64,000 nt of DNA, from contig JAQVVM010000024.1 in assembly GCA_028698995.1 (NCBI GenBank), positions 1 through 64,000 of the forward strand, written 5' to 3'. The position numbers were made by a program, and so were the translations under genes. Source of the stretch: Bacteroidales bacterium. Lineage in GTDB: Bacteria; Bacteroidota; Bacteroidia; Bacteroidales; PXBB01. The notes below the pieces were generated by a model that worked only from the letters and a program-made list of their open reading frames with translations, searched no databases and was not told where the DNA came from. Within the stretch, counting starts at the first letter, position 1; every line of letters starts with the position of its first letter. Below are positions 18,610-27,905 of this stretch, piece by piece.

Positions 18610-20403
18610 CTATTCGTGAATTATGGCAGGACGACCAACAACTTCACAAGAATCTTTAACAGCCTTGCTCATATCAAATTCACTTTGATACTCTACATCC
18701 TTAACCCTCATATCATATAATTCTTTGAAATTTTTGATGGTAGTTGTAATAGGATTTGAAGAAGTCTGTCCCAGACCACAACGTGTTGTTTTACGTAAAA
18801 TTTCGCTCCAAGCCATCATCTCATCAATATTCTTCTTAATTCCGTGTCCCTCAACAATCTTTTCGATAGAATTTTTCAATATCATATTGAAAGAACGACA
18901 AGTAACACAAGAGCCACAAGATTCATCAGCAAAAAATTCCATGAAATTTAATACGACATCTTTTAATAAGTCGCGATTTTTACCAATAACAATCATTGAG
19001 CCTCCGGTTGGAAGATCTTCAAGAGCAATTTTACGGTCAAATTGACTGGGTGGTAAACAAATACCTGAAGGGCCTGCTACCTGAACAGCCTGAACATTTT
19101 CGGCACCAACCATATCAAGCATTTCTTTAATACTCATTCCCCATACAATTTCGTAAACCCCGGGTAATTTGCAATCACCGGAAATACTTAATAATTTTGT
19201 TCCTGCAGATTCTGGTGTGCCTATTGCTTTGTACCATGCAGATCCATTTTCTATTATTTTAACTGCAGAACAGAATGTTTCTACGTTATTAATAATTGTA
19301 GGTTTGTTTTTATATCCTTTTTGAACTGGGAAAGGAGGACGGTTACGAGGTTCGCCACGTTTACCTTCTGCTGATTCAATAAGTGCTGATTCTTCACCGC
19401 AAACATAAGCACCTGCACCATACTGAACCCTGATATCAAAATCAAATCCTTTACCATGAATATTTTTTCCTAAAATATTTTTATTTCTGAGTTCCGTAAG
19501 AACACTTTCCATATAAGCTTTAAGATAAGCATATTCATTTCTCAAATATAATATACCTTCTTTTGCACCAATAGCATATCCGGCAATGGCCATACCTTCG
19601 AAAAGCATATGGGCACGTTCGGTTAAAAGAACCCTGTCTTTAAATGTACCCGGTTCACCTTCGTCAGCATTGCACAACACATAATGGTCTCCGCTTTCAC
19701 GAGAGCAGAAATCCCATTTCATTCCTGTTGGGAATCCGGCACCACCACGTCCACGAAGATTAGAATCTTTTACTTCCGTAATAACTGCTTTTGAATCCAT
19801 TCCCAATGCTTTCATAAGACCTTTGCCAACAGTGTATTCGCCAAGGGTTACGGGACCTGCTTTGCGGATGTTGTTTTTAACCATTGATTTTACAAGTGGG
19901 TGTGCATTGATGCCATCTCCTAATTCAGTAAACATCTCTTGAACGGCTTTCCCTGCACGCATATCAGCAACTAATTTACGTACCTTTTCACGGTTAAGTT
20001 CTGTAAATACAACTGAGTTGATTAAAGCAGCAGGTTCCTGATCACTCATGCCTATACAGGCTGTGTAATGAAGACTGATAAGTCCGTCCTGGGTTTTGCT
20101 CCCGAACTTGATACCGGTTACTTTTTCGAACTCGTCAACCACTTCCGACATGCCTTTCATGCAAGACACAACACTGTTGTTAACATACACTGCATACTTG
20201 CCAACGGGTTGGCATGTAAAAAAATGATAGAATGAACGTGTCTGTGTTACATCAACTTCAGATACATTTAGCGCTGAGGCTATAATGCTTACTGCTTCGT
20301 GAGAAACACAACCGAATTCAGATTGGACTTCTAATAAGATGTCCATCATCCTGCCCGGATCTTTTTCAAAGTTTTCTACAATATTTAAAATTCTGTCTTT
20401 CAT
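18610..20403 (-). CDS. hoxF: NAD-linked hydrogenase flavin subunit, HoxE-HoxF fusion
   Basis: 597 residues: a NuoE/HoxE-like thioredoxin-fold domain (about 1-165) fused to a NuoF/HoxF diaphorase domain (about 170-595). The HoxF part has the NADH/FMN motifs 'GRGGAGFPTGMKWDF' and CNADEGEPGTFKDR and the [4Fe-4S] motif ESCGSCVTCR with a later Cys in TRCGLGQT. It is the site of NAD+/NADH exchange. In the NuoE part the [2Fe-2S] motif is degraded: the first pair reads NNSVVSC (first Cys replaced by Asn) and the second CIGMS (last Cys replaced by Ser), so that cluster is probably absent or altered. First gene of the hox operon. Confidence 0.9.
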   Translation of the reverse strand: MKDRILNIVENFEKDPGRMMDILLEVQSEFGCVSHEAVSIIASALNVSEVDVTQTRSFYHFFTCQPVGKYAVYVNNSVVSCMKGMSEVVDEFEKVTGIKFGSKTQDGLISLHYTACIGMSDQEPAALINSVVFTELNREKVRKLVADMRAGKAVQEMFTELGDGINAHPLVKSMVKNNIRKAGPVTLGEYTVGKGLMKALGMDSKAVITEVKDSNLRGRGGAGFPTGMKWDFCSRESGDHYVLCNADEGEPGTFKDRVLLTERAHMLFEGMAIAGYAIGAKEGILYLRNEYAYLKAYMESVLTELRNKNILGKNIHGKGFDFDIRVQYGAGAYVCGEESALIESAEGKRGEPRNRPPFPVQKGYKNKPTIINNVETFCSAVKIIENGSAWYKAIGTPESAGTKLLSISGDCKLPGVYEIVWGMSIKEMLDMVGAENVQAVQVAGPSGICLPPSQFDRKIALEDLPTGGSMIVIGKNRDLLKDVVLNFMEFFADESCGSCVTCRSFNMILKNSIEKIVEGHGIKKNIDEMMAWSEILRKTTRCGLGQTSSNPITTTIKNFKELYDMRVKDVEYQSEFDMSKAVKDSCEVVGRPAIIHE

Positions 20404-20730
20404 AAATTAAAATTAAAATTGGTTATCAATTTAATAAATTTTGTATATTTCGTCTAACTTATTCTTATGTTTCTTGATATTTAAATAAAACTTGTAAGAA
20501 AATCTTTGTTTTATTAGGCTTGAAGAGCAATAAGCAAAATATGGTCAGATTTTCATTTGCAATAATAAAAATATTAAACCTACTAAAATATGATAAATAT
20601 CATTTATATATATGATATTTATCATGTATAGTGAATACTTAAACAATATTTCAGTTTAATAAATTAAGCCCTATGACCAATTTAATTTATTAACATCATT
20701 ATGTTGTCAGTAAATAACGAAAAAAAAGAG
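20404..20730. other. 327-bp region upstream of hoxEF
   Basis: Very AT-rich control region between the hydrogenase operon and the Crp/Fnr gene, both on the minus strand. Besides the paired palindromes at 20590-20625 I see no other strong structure or coding potential. Confidence 0.5.
20590..20625. promoter_or_regulatory. Paired palindromic operator candidate upstream of the hydrogenase operon
   Basis: A 13-bp arm ATGATAAATATCA (20590-20602) and its exact inverse TGATATTTATCAT (20613-20625) flank a 10-nt spacer. Each arm is itself a palindrome of the form TGATA-NN-TATCA, and the two centres are 22 bp apart, about two helical turns. The block lies about 190 bp upstream of hoxEF and 105 bp past the end of the Crp/Fnr gene, which makes that regulator the natural candidate ligand. 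A hairpin is also possible. Confidence 0.55.
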
Positions 20731-21423
20731 TTAATTGGCAATTCTGTAAAGACCTTCGGGATTAAGAATTGTAATTTTTCTGCCCTTAATTGAAATAAGT
20801 TTTTCTTTATTAAATTCAGAAAGAAGTCTTATAATGGTTTCAGTAGCAGTTCCTACAATATTGGCTAAATCTTGTCGGGATAATGTAATTTCAGTATTTT
20901 GGTTTTCTTTTCCTTCAAATTTGAAAAGGAAATTTAAGTTGTAGAGCGTTTCTGCTAATCTTTCTCTGACATGTTTTTGTGCAAGAGAGGTGATTTTTTC
21001 ATTTGCATCATCAAGCATGCTGCTCAATTGTACAATTACTTCAACAAAAATATTTTGATACTTATCTAAAATTGCTTGAAAATTTGTTCTGCTTATAAAA
21101 CACATTTGAGAATCTTCTAAAGCAACAGCAGTGGAAGAGTAATTCCTCTCTCCAAAAAATGAACGAATTCCCAATATTTCACCGGGTACTACAAATCTTG
21201 TTATTTGTTCTTTACCGTAATTGCCTGTTTTGAAAATTTTAATTTTGCCTTTATTCAAACAATAAATACCATTAGGTTTTGTTCCCTGCGTAAAAACAGC
21301 TTGTCCCTTTTTGTATTTTAGGCAATATTTTTTTTCGTTAAAAGCAAACAAATCATTCTTCTCAAGCTTCGGAAAAAATGTTTTTGAAAAGCATGAGCAA
21401 TCATCACAGTTCAATTTCATCAT
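20731..21423 (-). CDS. Crp/Fnr-family transcription regulator
   Basis: 230 residues: an N-terminal cyclic-nucleotide-binding-type barrel (about 25-140; 'GTKPNGIYCLNKGKIKIF') and a C-terminal winged HTH (about 165-225) with recognition region LSRQDLANIVGTATETIIRLL. Residues 6-11 hold three closely spaced cysteines (NCDDCSC); further Cys occur near 33, 54 and 108. FNR uses N-terminal cysteines for an oxygen-sensing [4Fe-4S] cluster, so a redox role is possible but the spacing is not that of E. coli FNR. It lies upstream of and parallel to the hox operon and divergent from fdhD, so control of hydrogen/formate genes is a reasonable inference. Confidence 0.88.
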   Translation of the reverse strand: MMKLNCDDCSCFSKTFFPKLEKNDLFAFNEKKYCLKYKKGQAVFTQGTKPNGIYCLNKGKIKIFKTGNYGKEQITRFVVPGEILGIRSFFGERNYSSTAVALEDSQMCFISRTNFQAILDKYQNIFVEVIVQLSSMLDDANEKITSLAQKHVRERLAETLYNLNFLFKFEGKENQNTEITLSRQDLANIVGTATETIIRLLSEFNKEKLISIKGRKITILNPEGLYRIAN

Positions 21424-21586
21424 AAATTAATAATTTAGGATTGTAAAAATAATAATTTTTCAGGAAAGAAATGAACTTCATACTGTCATTTGAAATTTTT
21501 AAATGAAAAATAGTGTTAAGTTTGCAGAAGCAAAAGTTTTGTCTTCATAATGCCTATTTCAGAAAGGGAATTTAAAATAAAACAAA

Positions 21587-22366
21587 ATGAAAGAGTTTAA
21601 AGATGTAAAAATTGTCCGCTTTAAAAATGGAGTCAGAACTGAAGCATGTGATCCTGTTGTTACTGAAACATCAGTTATAGTTACCATACAATGTGAGCTT
21701 TTAGGTACGCTTACCTGCACTCCGACACATATGTATGATTTGGTTGCCGGTTATCTCATTACTTCCGGTATTGTTTGGGAGGGTAATAAACTTATCAACA
21801 TAGATTATCTTGAAGATAAAAAAAAGTATGATGTTACGCTTGAAAACAACAACATACTTAAAGAAGAGTCATTTACTGTTATACGACCTACAGGTTGTGC
21901 TGGAGGTGATATGGTCTTTATTAAAACCAAAGTTAGGGGAAGTAATAAAAAAAGGATAAGTATCACTTCTCAACAGATTTCTGCCTTAATGCAGGAATTT
22001 AATAAAACTTCTGAACTTTTCAAAGCTACTGGAGGGGTGCATAGTTCAGCCATTTCTGATACAGAAAGTATTATAGTTTTTAGAGAAGATATTGGTAGAC
22101 ACAATGCTGTAGATAAAACAATTGGTTTTATGTTTCGTAATAAAAAATCACTAGATGATAAAATATTGCTTTCCAGTGGACGTATATCTTCAGAAATTGT
22201 TCAGAAAGCAATAAATGCAGGAATTCAGATGATTATTTCGCGGAGTGCACCTACATTAAAAGGCATTGAAATGGCTGAAGAAAACGATGTTACATTGATA
22301 GGTTTTGCAAGAAGTAATAACTTTAATGTATATACTCATTTCAATAAGGTAGATTTTGGTACATAA
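21587..22366 (+). CDS. fdhD: Formate dehydrogenase accessory sulfurtransferase
   Basis: 259 residues, typical for FdhD, which moves sulfur from a cysteine desulfurase to the Mo/W-bis-PGD cofactor of formate dehydrogenase. Conserved family stretches are visible: 'RPTGCAGGD' near residue 105, 'TGGVHSSAI' near 145, 'REDIGRHNAVDKTIG' near 165 and 'ISRSAPTLKGIEMAEE' near 220. E. coli FdhD has a CxxC pair at the first site; here only one Cys is left in TGCAGG. The gene is 1 kb upstream of fdhA, separated by the ferritin-like gene on the other strand. Confidence 0.9.
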   Translation: MKEFKDVKIVRFKNGVRTEACDPVVTETSVIVTIQCELLGTLTCTPTHMYDLVAGYLITSGIVWEGNKLINIDYLEDKKKYDVTLENNNILKEESFTVIRPTGCAGGDMVFIKTKVRGSNKKRISITSQQISALMQEFNKTSELFKATGGVHSSAISDTESIIVFREDIGRHNAVDKTIGFMFRNKKSLDDKILLSSGRISSEIVQKAINAGIQMIISRSAPTLKGIEMAEENDVTLIGFARSNNFNVYTHFNKVDFGT

Positions 22367-22511
22367 TATTTAATGCCATAATAAAGCTTCTCGCCGCAGA
22401 GCCCATTAATGTCACTACATAAACCCACAAATATTATTATACTTATAAATGAGATAAATAAATGTGGGTGCATTATAGTTTCTGGCTGGCAGGCAATTAG
22501 GTATCCATTAA

Positions 22512-22571
22512 GAGGCTGTCTGAAAACTATCATAAATGATTTTCAGCTAAGGTCAGTTTTGAGACAGCCTC
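22512..22571. repeat. Imperfect 17-bp inverted repeat, mobile-element-like ends
   Basis: GAGGCTGTCTGAAAACT (22512-22528) and its inverse AGTTTTGAGACAGCCTC (22555-22571) differ at one base and flank 26 nt. The GAGGCTGTCT...AAAC sequence resembles terminal inverted repeats of IS families, so this may be a solo miniature element; it could equally act as a terminator for fdhD. No transposase is near. Confidence 0.5.
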
Positions 22572-22638
22572 AACAACAATTTAAATCGCAGAGCGGAAGG
22601 AATTAATCCATAAAAGGTTAAAGCAAATATCAAAACTT

Positions 22639-23094
22639 TTACCAGACCTCAGTATAAGCAGTATTTGAATAGAGATTTTCTAATTTTACTTTGTGTCCTT
22701 GCTCCATTTTTGCGAGTTGCATAAAGGTTTCTTTTTGGCTTTGTACTGTACTTGCTTCTGCAAATTTTGAGTACATCAGCATGGCTTCTTCTTCTTTTTT
22801 CATAGCCAAAGCTATACCATCAGCAAACGACATTTCAGATGTGAGCTTGGGCAATTCAACAGACTCTGTTATTTTATAATCTGTAACCGATTGAAATTGC
22901 ATTTGTTTGCCTTCATTGTTTAAAAAAGCTTCAAGTGTTTTTTTATGGTTCATTTCCTCTTCTGCCAATTCAATAAAAGTAGCTTTTAGATTGGCACTTT
23001 TTGATTTCTCAGCTGCATTGCTGTAAAATTCATATGCTTCAATTTCGTTATTTATAGCCATAGCTATAATTTCTTTATAATCATTTGTAGTCAT
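22639..23094 (-). CDS. Ferritin-like/rubrerythrin-type di-iron protein
   Basis: 151 residues forming a four-helix bundle. Metal-ligand patterns recur twice: NNEIEAYEFY with EEEMNHKK, and 'MKKEEEAMLMY' with KMEQGHKVKLE, as expected for a ferritin-like di-iron site. There is no rubredoxin-type CxxC domain, so it is shorter than classic rubrerythrin. Such proteins in anaerobes often help with peroxide or oxygen protection. It is on the minus strand between fdhD and fdhA, divergent from fdhA. Confidence 0.8.
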   Translation of the reverse strand: MTTNDYKEIIAMAINNEIEAYEFYSNAAEKSKSANLKATFIELAEEEMNHKKTLEAFLNNEGKQMQFQSVTDYKITESVELPKLTSEMSFADGIALAMKKEEEAMLMYSKFAEASTVQSQKETFMQLAKMEQGHKVKLENLYSNTAYTEVW

Positions 23095-23404
23095 AAAATT
23101 AATGTTAATTATTTAATAGGCTTGGTAAAATTATATTTCAGTATAAAATTAATATTTTTAATATAATTATATATAAAATAATAATTTTTATTATATTATT
23201 ATTTTCTTTTTGGGGCAGTTACAAAAGATTAGAACTTAAATTTGGACTGGTTTTGCAAATAACTTATAAAAGAAAAAATGTTTTAAAAACAAAAATTTAT
23301 TGTTTATTAAAAAAAACATTTTATTTTTGTGCGGAATTAGGTCAAGTTGTGTTTTATTTCATGTTAAATTTAGAATTATTATATATCAAATTTTTAACAA
23401 TTTT
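23095..23404. other. 310-bp divergent control region between ferritin-like gene and fdhA
   Basis: Extremely AT-rich (long A/T runs around 23140-23205), no coding potential beyond a spurious upstream extension of the fdhA frame. It contains the fdhA promoter candidate at 23299-23329. Confidence 0.5.
23299..23329 (+). promoter_or_regulatory. Bacteroidetes-type promoter for fdhA
   Basis: ATTG at 23299-23302 (one mismatch to TTTG), a 19-nt spacer and TATTTTTG at 23322-23329. The predicted transcript begins near 23336, downstream of the ATG at 23300, which supports the later fdhA start at 23405. Confidence 0.55.
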
Positions 23405-26116
23405 ATGGAAAATAAAGTAAATATTATTATCGATGGTAAGCAGTATGAAGCTGCCAAAGGTAAAACAGTGCTGGATGTTGCCCGTGAAAATGGTGTTTAT
23501 ATTCCTACACTTTGTTATCATGCCCGTACAGGCAAAGCCGGTAAATGTAGGGCTTGTTTAGTTGAAATTGAAGGTGTAAGAGGCTTAAAGGAAAGTTGTG
23601 CCATGGAGGTAAGGGAAGGTATGGTTATTAAAAGCAACTCTGAAAAGATAACAGAAGTGCGTAAAATGATTGTAGAACTTCACTTATCAAATGGTGAGCA
23701 CAATTGTATTGCATGTGAAAAAAACGGACATTGTGAACTTCAGGACATGGCATACCATCTTGGTATTGAAAGACCCCATTATGCTGTTGAATCACATACC
23801 ATGGAACTGGATTGTTCCTCAGAAGGCATTATAAGAGATCCCAATAAATGTATTCAATGTGGCAGATGTATTAAAGGCTGTAACCACAATGTGATGCATG
23901 AAGTTTTGGATTTTGGCTGGCGTTCAGGACACATGAAAGTTATATGTGATGATGATGTACCAATGGGTGAATCTACGTGTGTCCAATGTGGAGAGTGTGT
24001 TCAGTTATGCCCTGTTGGAGCTTTAACATTTAAAAATGCAAAAGGGAAAGGCCCCTATTGGGAGCTTAAAAAGGATAAAGTTATTTGTACTTATTGTGGT
24101 GTGGGATGCTCTGTAGATGTTTACACTAAAGATAATAAATATATATATTCTTTAGGTACAGAGGAAAACTGGGAAAATCAAACTAATAAAGGGATGTTAT
24201 GTGTTAAAGGCCGCTTTGGTTTCGATTTTTTAAATAGGGAAGACAGACTTAAAACGCCACTTATTCGTAAGAATGGGAAACTTGAAGAGGCTACATGGGA
24301 TGAAGCTTTTGACTTAGTTGTTACAAAATTAGGAGATATTAAAGCAAAACATGGTAAAGGTTCTATAGGTTTCTTTACTTCTGCTCGTATTTCTAATGAA
24401 GAAAACTATGCTGTAATGCGATTTGCCAGGGGGGTCATCGGCACTAATAACATAGACCATTGTGCGCGATTGTGACACAGCTCTACAGTTGCGGGACTGG
24501 CAACTACGTTAGGCTCTGGTGCAATGACAAACAGCATGCAGGAAGCAGATAAATCAAATGTAATATTCATTATCGGAACCAATACTACTTGGAATCATCC
24601 AGTTTTTGGAGGCATGATAAAGAAAGCCGTCAAAGAAAAAGGTGTTAAGCTTATTGTAGCAGACCCAAGATCTATTGGCCTCGCTAAATTAGCTGATATT
24701 CATATTAAACAGAATCCTGGTTCAGATACAGCTTTATTAATGGGCCTTCAACACATTATTATTAAAAATGGTTGGGAAAATAAAGAGTTTATCAAGGAAA
24801 GAACTGAAGGTTGGGATGAATATGTTAAAAGTCTTGAGTTCTATACACCCGAAAAAGTTGAAGAATTGACAGGAATTTCTAAAGAACAAATTTTTGAAAC
24901 AGCAAAATTATATGCTACTTCAGGTAGGGGTGCTATCTTTTATGCAATGGGTATTACCCAACATACTCATGGGGTAGATAATGTAATGTCGTGTTCAAAT
25001 CTTCAAATGATACTTGGTAATTTTGGTTTAGAAGGTACAGGGGTAAATCCGCTTCGTGGTCAAAATAATGTTCAGGGAGCCTGTGATATGGGAGGCCTTC
25101 CCAATGTGTTTACAGCTTATCAACCCGTAATCAATGAAGATGCCCGTAAAAAATTTGCTGAAGCTTGGGGTAAGAAATTGGAAGACATGGATGACAAAGT
25201 TGGGCAAACAATAACAGGTATGGTTGACAATGCCGGCGATTCTATTAAAGCCGTTTACATTGTAGGTGAAAATCCTATGATGTCAGACCCTGATTTACAT
25301 CATGCTAAAGAACAATTTGAAAAACTCGATTTTATAGTTGTTCAGGATATATTTTTAACAGAAACTGCTCAGGTTGCTGATGTGGTATTGCCTGCTGCGG
25401 CATTTGCCGAAAAGTATGGTACTTTTACAAACACGGAACGTAGGGTGCAGTTTTCAAATATGGCTCTTAACCCTCCTAAAGGCGTTAAGCATGATCATGA
25501 AATTATTGCAGAATTAGCAAAACGTATGGGTTGTAATGATTTTCCTGATACTGTTGAAGCATTGTATGCTGAAATCAGAAAACTGTCTCCCTCTTATGCA
25601 GGTATATCTTATGAAAGAATTAAGAAAGGTCCAGGGCTCAGATGGCCTTGCCCTACTGAAGAGCATCCCGGTACACCAGTCCTGCACTCTGGTAAATTCT
25701 CCCGGGGATTAGGCTTATTAAAAGCAATTACTTACAGACCACCGGCTGAATATGCTAATGCTGAATATTCAATGGTACTTACTACAGGTAGAATGCTCCA
25801 ACATTATCATACAGGTTCAATGACCAGGCGATCAAAAGTGTTGGATGGTATTGTCTCTTCAGGTATGATAGAAATTAATATTGAAGATGCACAGAAGTTG
25901 AATATTGTAAATGGTGAAAAAGTTAAAGTTTCATCTCGTCGTGGTGCTATTGAAATAACAGCATTGGTAACAAATAAAATAAAGAAGGGTATTGTATTTA
26001 TTCCTTTCCACTTTGCTGAAACTGCAGCCAATGTTTTAACCAATAACGCACTTGACCCTGTAGCTAAGATACCTGAATACAAGGTTTGTGCTTGTAAAGT
26101 TGAAAAAATAAGTTAA
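23405..26116 (+). CDS. fdhA: NAD-linked formate dehydrogenase catalytic subunit, selenoprotein (in-frame UGA at 24473-24475)
   Basis: 903 residues when UGA at codon 357 is read as selenocysteine. The codons on both sides give '...NIDHCARL-U-HSSTVAGLATTL', the exact site where molybdenum/tungsten formate dehydrogenases carry Sec or Cys. Domains: N-terminal [2Fe-2S] (about 1-80), His-Cys cluster (HNCIACEKNGHC), two [4Fe-4S] sites (CIQCGRCIKGC and CVQCGECVQLC), a further [4Fe-4S] motif (CTYCGVGC...C near 235-270) and the bis-MGD oxidoreductase core to the end. The enzyme interconverts formate and CO2. An earlier in-frame ATG (23300) adds 35 unconserved residues and lies before the predicted transcript start, so 23405 is preferred. 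fdhB follows after 24 bp. Confidence 0.93.
24473..24515 (+). promoter_or_regulatory. Bacterial SECIS element
   Basis: After the UGA (24473-24475) and an 11-nt gap, AGTTGC (24487-24492) pairs perfectly with GCAACT (24500-24505) around the loop GGGACTG. The loop starts 17 nt after the UGA, the same distance as in E. coli fdhF, and a weaker lower stem (AGC 24479-24481 with GCT 24513-24515) is possible. Confidence 0.85.
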
Positions 26117-26140
26117 TTAATAATCTTTAATTCAAGTATT

Positions 26141-27871
26141 ATGCTAAGCGAAAAAATAAAAAACGATATACAGCAAATAATTGCAAAATACCCCAGAAGA
26201 GAATCTGCATTAATGCCGGCTTTAACACTTGTTCAAAAAGCTCATGGAAATAATCTCACTAAAGAATTATTAAAAGAAGTTGCTGCATATATTGGCGTTT
26301 CTGATTCCAGAGCTTTTGGTGTGGCTACCTATTATTCAATGTATAATGTTGACAAATCTGTTGGTAAATATCATCTTCAGGTTGACACCAATGTGCCTGC
26401 AACTTTGATGGGTGCAGTAGAGTTATTTAACTACCTCAGTGATAAGCTCGGTGTTAAAAGTGGAGAAACTACCCCCGATGGTTTATTTACATTAACAAAA
26501 GTAGAATGTTTGGCTTCTTGCGGTACTTGTCCAGTCATTCAGGTTAATGAAAAATATTATGAACTGATGAACAAAGAAAAAGTAGATATGCTTATCGATT
26601 CTTTGCGTCAAGGTATCATGCCTGAACTTCCTGTGGAATACAATTGGGCTACGCAATGTAATGTGTTATTTAAAAACAGGGGTATTCAAAATGCCCATAA
26701 AATTGATGTTTATAAGCAGCATGGTGGCTATAAGATGTTAGCAAAAGCCTATGAAATGACACCTGAAAATATCATTCAGGAGGTGAAGATTTCTCAACTT
26801 CGAGGTAGGGGAGGCGCAGGATTTCCAACAGGCGTAAAATGGGGTTTCGTTTCAAAAAATACCGGAAAACCAATATATCTGGTTTGTAATGCTGATGAAG
26901 GTGAACCTGGAACTTTCAAGGACAGACAAATCCTTGTTTATGACCCTCATTTACTTATCGAAGGCATGGCTATTTCAGCATATGCATTAGGTTGTACTAA
27001 GGCATTTATTTATATCAGGGGTGAATTTTCATGGATAGCACGTATTCTTGAAAAAGCCATTGAAGAAGCTAAGGCTGATGGCGTTCTTAGAAATCTTGAT
27101 ATAGTGGTGCATGAGGGAGCAGGCTCATACATCTGTGGTGAAGAAACAGCCCTGATCGAATCAATTGAAGGAAAAAGAGGACTTCCGAGAATGAAGCCCC
27201 CATTTCCAGCAGTTGAAGGCTTATATGGATGTCCTACAATTGTAAATAATGTTGAAACGTTGGCAAGCATACCTTTTATAGTTGAAAATGGCGGAGATGC
27301 TTTTAAAAAATGGGGATCTGAAGGTGGTTATGGTTTCAAACTTTTTGGTGTATCAGGCGCAGTAAATAAACCAGGTGTTTATGAATGCCCTATGGGTATT
27401 TCTTTCGAAGAACTTATTCAATTAGCCGGTGGTTATAAGGGCAATATTAAAGGAGTTATTGTAGGAGGTTTATCTGTTCCAATTTTAACACCTGATGAAC
27501 TTAAAGCCAATGGTGGTTTGAAAATGGATTATGAATCATGTGCCAACTTCAACACTTCTTTAGGATCTGGTGGTGTGATGGTTATCAGCGAAGAATTTTC
27601 TATTCCGGATATTGCAACCCGTACCATTCAGTTTTATAATCACGAATCTTGTGGACAATGTACACCCTGTCGCATGGGCTCTGGTATGATTGTTCATTTG
27701 CTTAAAAAAATATCATCAGGAAAAGGAGAAAAAGGTGATATTGAAAAAGCAATATGGTTCTGCGATAATATTAAAGGAAATACCTTATGTCCAACAGGTG
27801 AAGCCTATGCCCATCCTGTTAAAACGATGATACTTAAATTCCGTAATGAGTTTGAGCAATTAATTAAATAG
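26141..27871 (+). CDS. fdhB: Formate dehydrogenase NADH-binding subunit, NuoE-NuoF fusion
   Basis: 576 residues: a NuoE-like domain (about 1-160) and a NuoF-like diaphorase domain (about 200-570). The flavin/NAD motifs 'GRGGAGFPTGVKWGF' and CNADEGEPGTFKDRQ and the [4Fe-4S] motif ESCGQCTPCR with a later Cys (NTLCPTGEA) are intact, so it should pass electrons between FdhA and NAD. In the NuoE domain the first Cys pair is replaced (DTNVPATLMG) while CLASC is kept, so the [2Fe-2S] cluster is unlikely to form normally. It lies 24 bp after fdhA and is architecturally the twin of hoxEF (18610-20403). Confidence 0.9.
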   Translation: MLSEKIKNDIQQIIAKYPRRESALMPALTLVQKAHGNNLTKELLKEVAAYIGVSDSRAFGVATYYSMYNVDKSVGKYHLQVDTNVPATLMGAVELFNYLSDKLGVKSGETTPDGLFTLTKVECLASCGTCPVIQVNEKYYELMNKEKVDMLIDSLRQGIMPELPVEYNWATQCNVLFKNRGIQNAHKIDVYKQHGGYKMLAKAYEMTPENIIQEVKISQLRGRGGAGFPTGVKWGFVSKNTGKPIYLVCNADEGEPGTFKDRQILVYDPHLLIEGMAISAYALGCTKAFIYIRGEFSWIARILEKAIEEAKADGVLRNLDIVVHEGAGSYICGEETALIESIEGKRGLPRMKPPFPAVEGLYGCPTIVNNVETLASIPFIVENGGDAFKKWGSEGGYGFKLFGVSGAVNKPGVYECPMGISFEELIQLAGGYKGNIKGVIVGGLSVPILTPDELKANGGLKMDYESCANFNTSLGSGGVMVISEEFSIPDIATRTIQFYNHESCGQCTPCRMGSGMIVHLLKKISSGKGEKGDIEKAIWFCDNIKGNTLCPTGEAYAHPVKTMILKFRNEFEQLIK

Positions 27872-27905
27872 TCAAATAATTATTATTAACCAAAAAAAAA
27901 GAAAA

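Noticed and set aside
22512-22571. Complete insertion sequence
   Set aside because: Only 60 bp with inverted ends; no transposase reading frame.
23405-24475. fdhA as a broken gene with a premature stop
   Set aside because: The UGA is at the conserved selenocysteine position, the frame is unchanged after it, and a SECIS-like hairpin follows at the right distance.
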